Source of the DNA: Cristatella mucedo
Taxonomy: Eukaryota > Bryozoa > Phylactolaemata > Cristatellidae
NCBI GenBank assembly: GCA_009760855.2
Contig: WPIO01000159.1
Coordinates: 442,001 to 506,000 of the forward strand
Direction of reading: 5' to 3'
Length of the DNA: 64,000 nt
The notes beneath the pieces are model-generated. The model saw only the letters and a list, made by a program, of their open reading frames with translations, was not told the DNA's origin and made no database searches. Positions 1-11,040 of this stretch are shown here, in pieces. Position 1 is the first letter of the stretch; every line of letters begins with the position of its first letter. The translations under genes and the position numbers were made by a program.

Positions 1-960
1 ATGGAACAGCTAATATATTGTCCATACAGGACCTGTCAGCATGAGGAGGCTGAAACTGGTCCAGCAGTTCAGCTAGGTATGGAGGAGCCAAGCCGTGGCG
101 GGCCTTGTGGGTCAGCTTGAATACTTTGCTCTGTATCTGTTGGTCAACGGGCAGCCATCCTAGCTCTTTTAGCAAAGGAAGCGCGTTGTTAAACCTCTGG
201 GACTTAATAACTAGCCTTGAAGCCACATTCATAGTCATTTGTAGTGGCCTAGTTGCTTTTTTGGCGCCCAGCCAAAAGGGAATTACAATATTTAATCCGA
301 GGGAGAAATAAGGAGCTAGTTGATTATTTTGTGAGCGACCATGGAAGACAGCTCCTTATCTTAGATAGGGATCGGATGTAATGGCTAGCTGTAGAAGCGG
401 TCAGTGAATGAAATTTTTGAAAATTAGGAGTGTCGCATGATGGGTAGGGAGTGCAAGATGGGCAAGATGGGCAAGATGAGCTTTGCACCAATTGTAACTG
501 AGTAATCGAATCACTCATGCCGGAAGATGGGCAAGCGGTGATTTAAAAAAGTCGAGACGGGCTGTCACAAATGCGTGGACCAGTTTGGATGCCGTATCCC
601 TGTCTATGCAGGTCCGAATTCTAGCAAAGGTATATACCCGAAAGTAGGGAAGCTCGACTTTGGAGCTTATACGGTCGCCTCGTAAAAGATCACCTTGAAC
701 TGAATACTAACTTTTGCTAAGATTGTAAGGGAGATATGCTGGAAGAGCCAATTTTGAGCGCTAAGCTTTCCAGTTTTTCAGCAGCCCTTTTTTCGCCCGT
801 GGCTAATGAGCTGGCTTGTTCGCCATTTAATTTTAGAGCAAGGCTTAAATGTATGTTGTCAGCAATAAATAAGGCAAGAGAGTTGAGAGATTTGGACGTG
901 CTTGAAGGTCGGCATGGATCAAAACATAGGTACAGCTGTGCGACATGTGCATGAAAACGA
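1..960 (-). mobile_element. L2/CR1-like LINE remnant
   Basis: The - strand at 717-950 encodes LYLCFDPCRPSSTSKSLNSL and related text. It matches the reverse-transcriptase region seen intact at 51900 (YYLCFDPSQPSSTSNSLNSL). The remainder resembles the more 3' ORF2 sequence of the copies at 21920 and 25540. Frames are broken. Confidence 0.65.
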
Positions 961-3924
961 AAGACTAGTTTGTGCTTCACAATTACTCCATAAGAAGAAG
1001 AGTATAAATTTTGAAATGAAGTGAACCGAGCACCGAGCTCTGGGGTATCCGTAATTTAGCGGCTCATTCGAGGATTGTTGCCAGTTACCATGAATGGTTC
1101 GGAGTCTTCCTGTTGAGATTGGACCTAATTCATTGCAGTGCTGTGCCAGTGGTGTCATTTCTTGATGGGAAACGCTAAAGAAAGACTAAAGATTGGCTCA
1201 GAGGTGAATCTTTCTTCCTACCTGCTTTCACTCGAGTCTTCAGTGTATACATCACTAATACTGTGGCGGGTCCAAGACATAGGAAAGACCTTACGATGAT
1301 TTAGTATCCAAATCTGGTTCTACTTTTTTGGCCATGAGGGCTAGACTTAGCAAGTGACCAATCATAGCACCGTTCAAGCTACAACTACTGCATTGCTTTG
1401 ACAGGAACGGGGATTAACTTGACTAGCTATGTCATCAATGAGTTCCTCGCGAGTCCCTTTTTATGGGACACTGAGTTCAAAAATCAGATTTTGAGGCGGC
1501 AAGTGGTAAAGGCAATAGCAGACAGGTTTCGTTATAACTGTAACCTGCGTTTTAAAAGCATGGCCCTAGAGAAATGTCGCCGCTATCCAATAAACATTCA
1601 GTGGGCGTAGCGAGTAGCAAGCGAGACTTTGAGCAAGACAGCTGCCTAAACTCATACAAAAAGGAAGACCAAAGTAAGACTTTAGTAGGTAGGATGCCAG
1701 TAGGAAGCAAGAAACGATGTCTAAACCAGGCTTTAGCGATCGATCTTATCAAACGCCACCAAAGAATCAGGACCACGCAAAACAGAGAGACATATTACTG
1801 TGAAAGTCATTATTAAAAAGCTAAGCTGATTTAACAGCCTCGTTTATATGGCGACAGAAGAGCCATCACGGCTATCACAACTACTTGCAGTGGCCAACAA
1901 AGACTCGACCGCTAATATACTCGAACCCACCACCGGGGTTGTGAAAAGTGAGTGAACACCTTACCTCTGTGCTAAGACTCAGGAGCGACAGTTAAAAATC
2001 CGAAGCAATATTGACTGGGAATGATTAGCTATTTACACTCATATATAAATTAATCCCCTGCGAAATGTAAGAATAAGTGCCGAGTTGGACTTACTCCTTG
2101 CCTCTCAAGCAGCGAATGATAAATGCAAATGGGGTATGTAAGTAAAAGCAGATATAATCAATAATGCGAAAGCTTTCAGGGATTGGAAAGCCTTGCTTGA
2201 AGTCTCAGGTTGGTGGTGACTGAATCAGACCAATGCAGCTGCAGAAAAACTATGACTAGACTAGGATTCAAACAAGCTAAACATGATTCCATAATTCGGT
2301 GGCCTCATTAATGCGAATGCTATATTTTCTTTACCGAAATAGCGTCTATATCTCTATATCTAGCTCACGCACTTTCGGCTAAAATCAGGATCGAAACAGT
2401 GGGCTATTCACGACGGCCCTTGATCTGATATTTTTAGTAGGGAGCACTTTCTCGCACCGAACTCAGAGTCGGTCATGTTAGCCCTTAAAGTCACCGACGA
2501 CTTCCAATGCCACCGAACGGTGGGTTTCTCGTGCCAAAGCTGCCGACGACCATTACCTGATGCAACGAAGGGTTGAGTGCCGCAGCCTCAGCTTCGGCTC
2601 TTCTGGTCGCGACCGTGAATGTCGTGTCGGCGATGTCTTGTTCAACGCGATAGGCTACAGGTGCCGCTCTGGACTGGGGCGTTTGGTCGCTGACAAGCCC
2701 TTCCTCCATAGTTGGAAATTGGAGAATGCGAGCTACGAGACCGTTCTTTGCCCACTGATTAAGGAGAAGCTATCTCTTCGTCAGCCCCAAAGTTAAATAT
2801 TTGCGGTAGATTGGCTACAGCGATGCGGCTGTGGCGATTAAAAGGTTGCCGACTGAGGCCTAGGGCCAGAAGCCTGGCTTCGACTCGGTTCATAGACCGG
2901 CGATCTCCGGGTGGACGGATCGCTATTTGCGGAGCGAGCTCAGAGTGCTAGCGGTTCTCCTCGAGTTGGCGATCAGTTCTAGGGGTCGTCACCCTGCGGA
3001 TCGATCCTTGGGGCCTGACGCGAGGTGAAGTTTGTTGGCTACCACATGCCTAACGAAAGCCGTTTAGGCTTTGAACGCGATACAGAAAATTCCCCTACTA
3101 GTCTTTGTAGCTCTGTGGAGTTACAGAGCGAGATACATTACATCTAGTGGCTTACTCTCTATTCCAACTATAGGTGCTGCTAGATTAGCAAAAAGTAACA
3201 ATATATTGTGGAACAACTAAGATGGCAATAAGAGTTAGAATAGCGATCAGTTTTCAGGGGATCCCTTTCACTGAACTTTGATCTTTTAGGGATGGGGCCT
3301 TCAGTTTGTACGTACGGATAATATAAAACTCGCTTACCTGAGATGACTTCAAGTCATTTAGGTCTCTGCTAAGAATGTAATATTTCCGTTCAGCTTTACC
3401 TTTACAACAGCAAACTTGTGCTTTCCGCTCTGCTGCCCGTCTTCATTCTCGTTGAGGGTATTTCTTGTTTTAAAGGTGTGCGTGCTGCTGAATTTCAGTA
3501 GCTTGCTTTGATCGAGCTTTGCCCCGTATTACTGCTAAACCTCTGCTAGCGTGACCAAAATCAGATGTACTTTAGGATATTTTGTTCTTGGTAAGCTACC
3601 TCGTGTAGTCAATGTTGCGTTTGTGAAGAGCTAGCACTCGAGGCCTTCATAACGCTTCGTAGCTGATTGAATACGCTTAAATGGAGATTATCTTTTTTCA
3701 GGAATTCCCCAGCTTCGGCTATCAGCTCACGAACGGTAGGTGACCAAGCTTACCTATCAGGTATGTCTCTTTCCTTTGTATCCTACCTAGCCTGACCTGC
3801 AGCATGCCTATGGTGTTATTATACGGCTGTTATACTGCGTTAAAGCCTTAGAATTGGTAGAATGTCAACTCGTCTACCTCAAAGTGAAAGGGTGAGTGCT
3901 TTGCTTCTGAGCTCAAGATAACAA
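961..3924. other. No gene recognised
   Basis: Unique-looking sequence with only short open frames on both strands, no splice-supported coding segment and no repeat family I could match. Confidence 0.5.
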
Positions 3925-4442
3925 TTGGATCGTGAGTGCCAGTCACGATGCCCTTCTGTCATTGGGTGTCAACTGTCAGATATACTACCCCATCAGGCTA
4001 AGCATCGTACCACCCGCTTTTTGGAATCCAACAGTCTAGAAATACCTTATACAAACCTTAAATCCTTTGGAGACCGTGCATTTAGTTCATACGCTCCCAA
4101 AGCCTGAAACTCCCTCCCGACCTGCGTCAGAACATCCCCTGACCTGACCACATTTAAAAGGAACCTAGAAACACACCTATTTAGGACAGCATTTAGTGGG
4201 TCCCTGTGATACGTCCTTGATGTGCTTATGCGTGCTGACACTGTGCATGCTGCCACTAACGACATTTGCATGCTGACCCTGTGCATGTCACCCCTAACCA
4301 TATTATTCATTTCGTTTGTTTTTTCAAGCATGATTTTACTTACCATTCAATTGCATTTCAATTTACAGCAAATGTAAAGCGCCTAGAGAGAGATTAAGTT
4401 CTCTGAGGGCGCTTTATCAAGTGAATTATTATTATTATTATT
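3925..4442 (+). mobile_element. LINE 3' end: ORF2 C-terminus, 3' UTR, hairpin and (ATT)n tail
   Basis: Encodes YTNLKSFGDRAFSSYAPKA, the C-terminal motif of L2/CR1-type ORF2. A stop lies inside that stretch, then a 3' UTR with CTGACCCTGTGCATGTCACC, and the hairpin GCGCCTAGAGAGAGATTAAG...TCTCTGAGGGCGC at about 4378-4415. It ends in (ATT)n. Best-preserved 3' end in the window. Confidence 0.85.
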
Positions 4443-6339
4443 AACGGTGTATGCAAGCACTGCAGGCTTTTGTTCCGAGCTTGGATACTTCATCCGGCGA
4501 TTCGGTCTTGTCATTTTACCTGCTCTTGCCAAAGGAATCGCTTGTGAGCCAGACCTGCTATTGAGCGGCCGAGCATTGACTTGCTGGCTTTGCAGAGTTT
4601 GCTTTCTGATCACATTTAATGTGAGCACCGATTAGGCAGAATCAGGAGCTTCTTATTAGACTTTGCTGGTAAGCAGCTTTTGATGAAAACAAGTGGTGAT
4701 ATTTCAACGGGCAACTGTATAAGCGAAAGTGAGCCCCGGCCTAGTTTAGGTCTTTACCAGCTTGCCGATAGCTCACTATTGGAATAGGTACTTTCGGGGC
4801 AAGTTGATAGCCGAACTGCAGTCTCGAGCAAATCCTAGCGTATCCGGAAGCCTTCATGAGCATCTGCCTTTTTGCTTTTTCACGTGTTCCTTGTCTGATT
4901 TGCTTGTTGCATTGCGTCTCCATTAATATTCACGATAATTCTTGAACACTATGGGAAAAGGAACCAAACAATTGCATGATGACCTCAGCTTAGAGTTGCC
5001 ATGCAGTGCCACTTACGTGGCATTTGTAAAGTACCCCAAGGTATTTCAATATCTTTCTAGAGACTTTAAATGCAACCCCGGACTCATGTCAATCAATTAG
5101 TGTCTTCGCTCACATAACGGACACTTGACCGGAGCCCGGATAATGCTTGGAGGAACTGGTGAATTTTGTGGCTTCTTTTTAATGTGATGAGGTCTACGCA
5201 AGGAGTCATTATTCTTTGATAATAAGTTTGAAGCTTTGGGAGTATGTAAACTGAAATGGCGATATCTATAGGATTTGAGGTATGTTCGAGTCTAAGGTAA
5301 ATGTAACGATTAGATAATACGATGCCAAACCTCATTAAGTAGAATATCAAACACCTGATGTAGAGGAAGGGAATGGATGTGCCTAAAATGAGCGATTTGG
5401 CATTGCCTTCACTTGGCTGAATAAAGGAAGCCAATTCAGGTAGGTAAGACGTGTGGTTGGTTGCAGTACCTTAGTTTAAAGGAGGCAAATTGAATTATTA
5501 ACTGTTGGGTCGGCTGTATCGCGACTGTGGAGTACTCCAGCGGAAGCTGCTGAGACGAGAACAGCGGACCCACTTGCTGCAGCTGCTTCCAGGCCAGCGT
5601 GCTGGCCCGGTTCCGAGTTTCCGAAATAAACGGTATCTGCTTGAGCCGTATTGATCTGTGCGCGACTGCCCGCACAAACGTAACATTAAGTTTACGACCA
5701 ACTTTAAGTGTATTACTGCTTAGGTGGTAAGACCTGTAAGCTATGAATTGCTTGGCAAGTGTACGGACCCGGTAAGGGGTGGTATGCTTAGATCATGAGC
5801 AGTGGTCGTCCACAATAGCTTGTTCTGTCCTGCTGATCGCCGACCCGAGTGGAAGAGTGGTGCACTTACTCAGGTCCAGAGTCAACTTGTAGCTTCGGTC
5901 TGCAGCTACTGATTGGTGACTAGAATAATAACAAACAGTGTCCAGCCCTTTATGGCTGGCGGTGGCTGAGTATTGCTTTTCTACTTTCCGGCACAGCAGT
6001 GGCAGTATTAGAAATACTATGACGGTGGCTCAGCCGATTTGGCTTTTCACTGAGCTGGATTATTAAGTGACGTCACTGCAAAGTCACCCGTTTTAAAAGG
6101 TGCAATTTTATGGCGTTTCGAGCGCACAACTTGTATGATGCTGCCCACTAAGTTTGGTACCGCCTGAAGCAGTCAAACATTCTTTAATACGATGCCGGTC
6201 ATCCATGTCACTCGTACATAGCACAACTTTTGTGGCTGTTTGATTCCAAGGAACTCTGAACTTTACTGATGTAGCGTTTTTGTCTGATGGCTTGGAGCTA
6301 TATTTAAAAAGCTCCCAGATAGGCGTCGTAATATATTCC
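4443..6339. other. No gene recognised; one GC-rich patch
   Basis: A patch at about 5505-5690 is clearly richer in GC and open in two - strand frames (for example TLAWKQLQQVGPLFSSQQ). I could not assign a domain or splice context. The rest shows nothing. Confidence 0.4.
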
Positions 6340-6736
6340 TAATAAAAATCACTTGCAACGAAAGAGTCAATGGTTCAAAATAGCAGCACACAATGTCAGT
6401 CCAAATTTCGTGATCGTAAAAGAAAGTTTTAACTTAAACCTCAGTAGTAGTTTAAAAACGCACATATTTATGATAGCATTTAGCAGGTCCTTGCGATTCG
6501 TCCATCATATGCTTATTTGTACTGACGCTGTTGCATACTGCCACTGACCACACTTGCCTGCTAACCCTGTGCATGTCACCCCTAACCATGTTATTCATGT
6601 TGTTTACCAAGCATGATACCACTCACCATTCGATTGCGTTTCCTTTGCAGAAAATGTAAAGCGCCTTGAAAGAAATTGAGTTTTCTGAGGGCGCTTCATC
6701 AAGTGTATTTTAATAACAATAATTATTATTATTAGT
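6340..6736 (+). mobile_element. LINE 3' end copy
   Basis: Same 3' UTR (CTGTGCATGTCACCCCTAAC), hairpin (GTAAAGCGCCTTGAAAGAAA) and ATT-rich tail. The ORF2 part is eroded. The satellite array starts directly after its tail. Confidence 0.8.
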
Positions 6737-7339
6737 TAATGCGTGATTTTGCTTATGGATCGAGGCCGGTGATGTGTACTGTTCTTTATTTGGAATTATT
6801 TGGAAATTAATATTATTGGAAATTATTTGGAATGAATTTTTGTTGACGAATTCATAAGGATAGCAGATCTATTGCTTCGTTGATATAGGCTCTTCCAAGG
6901 TTAGCTCTTTGGATAATGATTGCCAAGTTGCCATTCATTGGCACTGTATTGGTCACCATAGGAGGTCATAATAAAGATGCACTACCTGTGTAATTAACAT
7001 AGTGTTGACCTCAGCAGGAGCCCAGTGCCTGCATTGCTTTACCCGTGTCTGTAATTACAATTTTTGGTCTTTAGTTGATGATGGCCAATGTTGCCATACG
7101 TAGGCATTGCATCGTTTGTCACAGGCCTTCCTAATATGACTGTACGTTTTCGGTAAACGATATAGTGTCGACCGCAGCCTCAGCCGAGTAGCTGCTTTGC
7201 TACATCAATAACAGCTTCTTAAATTATCACTTTTTAGTTGGCTACAATTGACGTTTCTTTTTGTGGGCATGAGATTGATTGGCATTGGGCAGCGAGGTGG
7301 AACGGTTCTTTAGATGTAAGCGACTTAGTGTGGACACCT

Positions 7340-7740
7340 GCAGAAGCAGAGCAGCTGCATTGGTTCGCTGATCTTTTCTTTCTTCTCCCTTCTTTTTTCC
7401 CCTTCTTTCTTCCGAAGATTCTCCACTCGGTCAATCGCTTCATCCCTGCTGCTTGCTCCTTCGTCGCGAGGACGGGCTATGATCGCCGTGCCGTAGCCCC
7501 GTTTCTTGCGTGAACAGTCTTGCTGGCTGAAATGCAAGCGAACATGCTTTCAGTGGGAGGGAAGCAGGAGCGACCGACTCGAGTTCGAAGAGGCGGTGGC
7601 AGGGGTGTGAGCCGCTCGGAGCTACAGACAATGCTGGCGGCCTACACAGTCGCTCGATGAAGATCGCGCTGGAGCAACGTGAACCGTCGGCACTCTTTTA
7701 TTAGCATTGGATTGGTCACCTGAGGCCGTCGTAGAAAAAC
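7340..7740. repeat. Insert-bearing satellite unit, copy 1
   Basis: After a satellite monomer that reads GTGGACACCTGCAGAAG, a block of about 290 bp begins with a T/C-rich run. It continues with CTGCTCCTTCGTCGCGAGG and ends where monomer sequence (TTGGTCACCTGAGGCCGTCG) resumes. The same block in the same place recurs at about 10640-11030. Confidence 0.75.
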
Positions 7741-7764
7741 GTGTACTTGTTGCGTGTGGTTCTG

Positions 7765-9030
7765 TTCATACATAGCATAGAAACGCCAGCTAATGAACAA
7801 CACCAACAGTTTATTCTCCGAGCTGAAGCCGAGGGAAGCACGACTCCTTTAACCCCTCTTTAGCAATTTAAGAATAGGGCAACGCTGGCCCAAGGTCGCT
7901 GTCGCCGCCAGCCGTCCAAGATTTGCTGGACGGTTTCTGTGAGAACAAAAGAAGTGGGTGAAGAGCATCTGCATTCTCGAGCTGTGAGCAAGGAGGCGCA
8001 GAAGACGCTGATGTGATTGATATTGGCTGGGTTGTCAACCCCATTGTCCCGGCTAGTTATGTAATGATAGGGCAACGCTTGCTAAGGGGTCCATTCTTCG
8101 TCTTCGGCTCCGTCTCGACGCCGTTGCCGGTAGTTGCCGGACTCGTTTCTCTGAAAGCGAGGGAGGAGGGCGGGCTGTTCACCGGTGATTGAGGGGCAGG
8201 ACGAGACAGCGCCAGGAGGATTCTGTGGACGCCACCGAATACGGTCATATAGCGCTCGAGCTCGCATTTTTGTGTTTCTTCTGTGTTTTGTGTGGGTGCG
8301 CGCGCTCGTGATCTCACCAAGAGTGCTTGGTGCAGTGTGTGAGGTATTCCTGCCGTTAAGGTGGAAGCAGAGCCCTAGTTTTCCGGTCAGGGCCTAGGCT
8401 CCGGTTCGGGGTCCGTCTACCTGGTTCGTGCCCACTAAAGACGTAAGTAGCCTAAGTGCTAGGACGTATTTCCTCCGCAAGAGTGCTTGGTGTAGTGTAT
8501 GAGGTATTCTGGCCGTAAGGTGGAAGCGGAGCCCTAGTTCTCCAGTCTGGGTCTAGGCTCCGGTTCGGGCTCCTCGTCTTATTTGGGTCGTTCCCCATAA
8601 TAGACATAGGTAGCCTAAGTGTGGGGACGTATTCCCTCCGCAAGAGTGCTTGTGCTGTTGAGAGCGTGCGCGGAATGTGGAGATAAAACTGAGCTAGACG
8701 CGCAGTGACTTGGTGCGCTTGCGAATAAAGCTAAATAAAATCCCATTCATGCTTCTCGCATTCCAATTCACGCCGCTGACTCACGACCCCGTTTAGTAAC
8801 GGTAAGTAGGTCAGAGCCGGAACAGCTCGCTTTGTGGCGGCCTGCTTATTTCGCGTAGGCGCGCACCGAACTGCATTAGGCGGTAGGTTACGCCGCTCGG
8901 TGAGCGGCAGGTTAAGCCTATTCCACCGAGCCTTTGGCGTTACAGACTCTTTGGCCTGCACGCACTCTCTGTCCTACCCAGACTTCCCTGCTTGCACAGC
9001 CTCTCCAGCCGGCGCCGCGTCACAGCCCAT
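7765..9030. other. Non-satellite interruption of the array
   Basis: GC-richer than the flanks and without the satellite motif. Apart from the 160-bp duplication I see no gene: the open frames are short and overlap on both strands. Confidence 0.5.
8319..8651. repeat. Tandem duplication, about 160-bp unit
   Basis: Two adjacent copies (about 8319-8479 and 8480-8642) start with AAGAGTGCTTGGTG. They share GTGGAAGC.GAGCCCTAG, CTAGGCTCCGGTTCGGG and TAGCCTAAGTG, and a third start is cut off. Unrelated to the satellite around it; it lies in the GC-rich interruption at 7765-9030. Confidence 0.75.
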
Positions 9031-10629
9031 CGGCTAGTCGCAGGCCAATGTTGCCTTCGTGGCTTGTGCTGCATCGCAGGCTATTGCCTCTCTCGCGACG
9101 CCGCCGACTCTCTTGCATAGAGGCCAGCGAGGTGTAACTGTTCTTTATTTGTAAATGGCTTATTGTCGACGAATGTAGAAGGACAGCCGCTGTATTGCTT
9201 CATCAATCTCGGCTCTTACGAGGTTAGCTCCTTAGAAAATGAATGCCGACGTTGCCTTTCATTGGCATTGTATTGGATGCGAAAGGCAGTCGTAATAGAG
9301 TTGTACTACTTGTGTAAACATCATAGTAATGACCTCAGCATGAGCCGAGTGGCTGCGTTACTTTACCATACTCTGTAATTGCAGTGTTCGGTCTTTAGTT
9401 GATGATGGCCGATGTTGCCTATTGTGGGCATCGCATCGGCCGTCGTAGGTCATCGTAATATGACTATCCTTGTTCAGTAAACTGTATCGTGTCAATCGCA
9501 GCCTTAGTCGAAGAGCTGCTTTACTACATCAATCAAGGCTTCTTAAATTCTCACTATTTCGTTGGCTATAACTAACCGTACGTTTTGCTATATTTGCAAT
9601 GGTTGGCAGAGGCCGGCGAGGCTTAACTGTTCGCCATTTGTAAAGGACTTAGTGTCAACGCATGCATCAGTAGAGCAGCTTTCGTCGGTCACGGCTTAGA
9701 CAAGGGCAGTACTGTCGATGATGAATGCCAATCTTGCCATTCATTCGCATTGTTTTGGTCAGCTGAGGCCGTCGTAATAAAGCTGTACTTTTTGTGTAAA
9801 CAACGCACTATTGAACTCAGCTGGAGCGTAGTGGCTGCCTTACTGCATCCATCTCTGCTTATGCAATTTTCAGTCTTCATTTGATGAAGGCCAATTTCTT
9901 CTTTTGTGGGCATGGGATCGATCACCATAGGCCATCGTAATATGGCCGTACTTTTTCGAAAATCGACGTAGCGTTGACGGCGGCATGAGCCGGTTAGCTG
10001 CTTCGCAACATAGCTTACGGCTTCTTAAATTCTCACGCTTTAGTTGGCTAAAACTAACCTTCATTTTCTGCTGGCATTGCATTGGTTGCCACAGGGGTTT
10101 GGAATGTAGCTGTTCTCTATTTGTAAATGACTTAAAGGCAACGAATGCAAAAAGGCTGCCGCTGTATTGCCCCGTCGATTTCGGCTCATAACTGGTCAGC
10201 TCTTTGGATAAATCAATGACAATGTTTCTATCCATTGGCATAGTATTGGTCGCCAGAGGCCTTCATAAGTTGTAATTCTTTTTTAAAACGCACAGTGTTT
10301 ACCCCAGCATGATCCCGGAGGCTGTATTCCTTGGTCCATCTCTGTTTATAGAGATTTCCTTCTTTAGTTGACGAAGGCCGATGTTGCCATTTGTGTTCAT
10401 CGCATCAGTCGTCATAGGCCATTGCCATAAGACTGTACTTTTTTGGTAAACGATATAATGTGGACAGCAGCTTAAGGCGAGTGGCTGCTTTGCTCCATCA
10501 ATCCCGACCACTTAAATTCTCACTTTTTAGTTGGCTAAAGCTATAGGTACTTTTGCGGGCATTGGATTCATTTGCAGAAGGCAGCGAGGTGTAACAATTC
10601 TTTGTTTGTAAATGACTTAGTGTGGACAC

Positions 10630-11040
10630 CTGCAGAAGAAGAGACGCTGCCACTACTTTGTCGGCCTTTTCTTTCTTCTCGTTTCTTTTTTCCTCTCCTT
10701 TTTTTCCGACGACTCTCTCGATGCAGCCGATCGGTGCCATCTCTGCAACTCTTCCTGCTCCTTCGTCGCTAGAGGCGATCATGAGGTCACCATCTTGAAG
10801 CCCCGTTTGCTGCGTTGCCTGATCCAGCAAGCTGAGACGCAAGCGAATAAGCTTTCAGGGCGAGGGAAGTAGGAGCGACCGACCGACCTTCGTTCGAAGG
10901 GGTAGTGGATAGGGTGCAGACAGCTCGGAGCTGCAAGAAACGCAGGTCACCTTGACAGCTGCTCAATGAAGAACGTGCTGAGGCTGCGTGCACCGCCGGC
11001 ACTCTTCCGTAGGCATTGTATTGGTCGCCTGAGACCTTGG
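10630..11040. repeat. Insert-bearing satellite unit, copy 2
   Basis: Same insert and same insertion point as the block at 7340-7740, shown by CTGCTCCTTCGTCGCTAGAGG, GAGGGAAGTAGGAGCGACCG and GGAGCTGCA. It lengthens one trimer from about 488 to about 779 bp. Confidence 0.75.
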
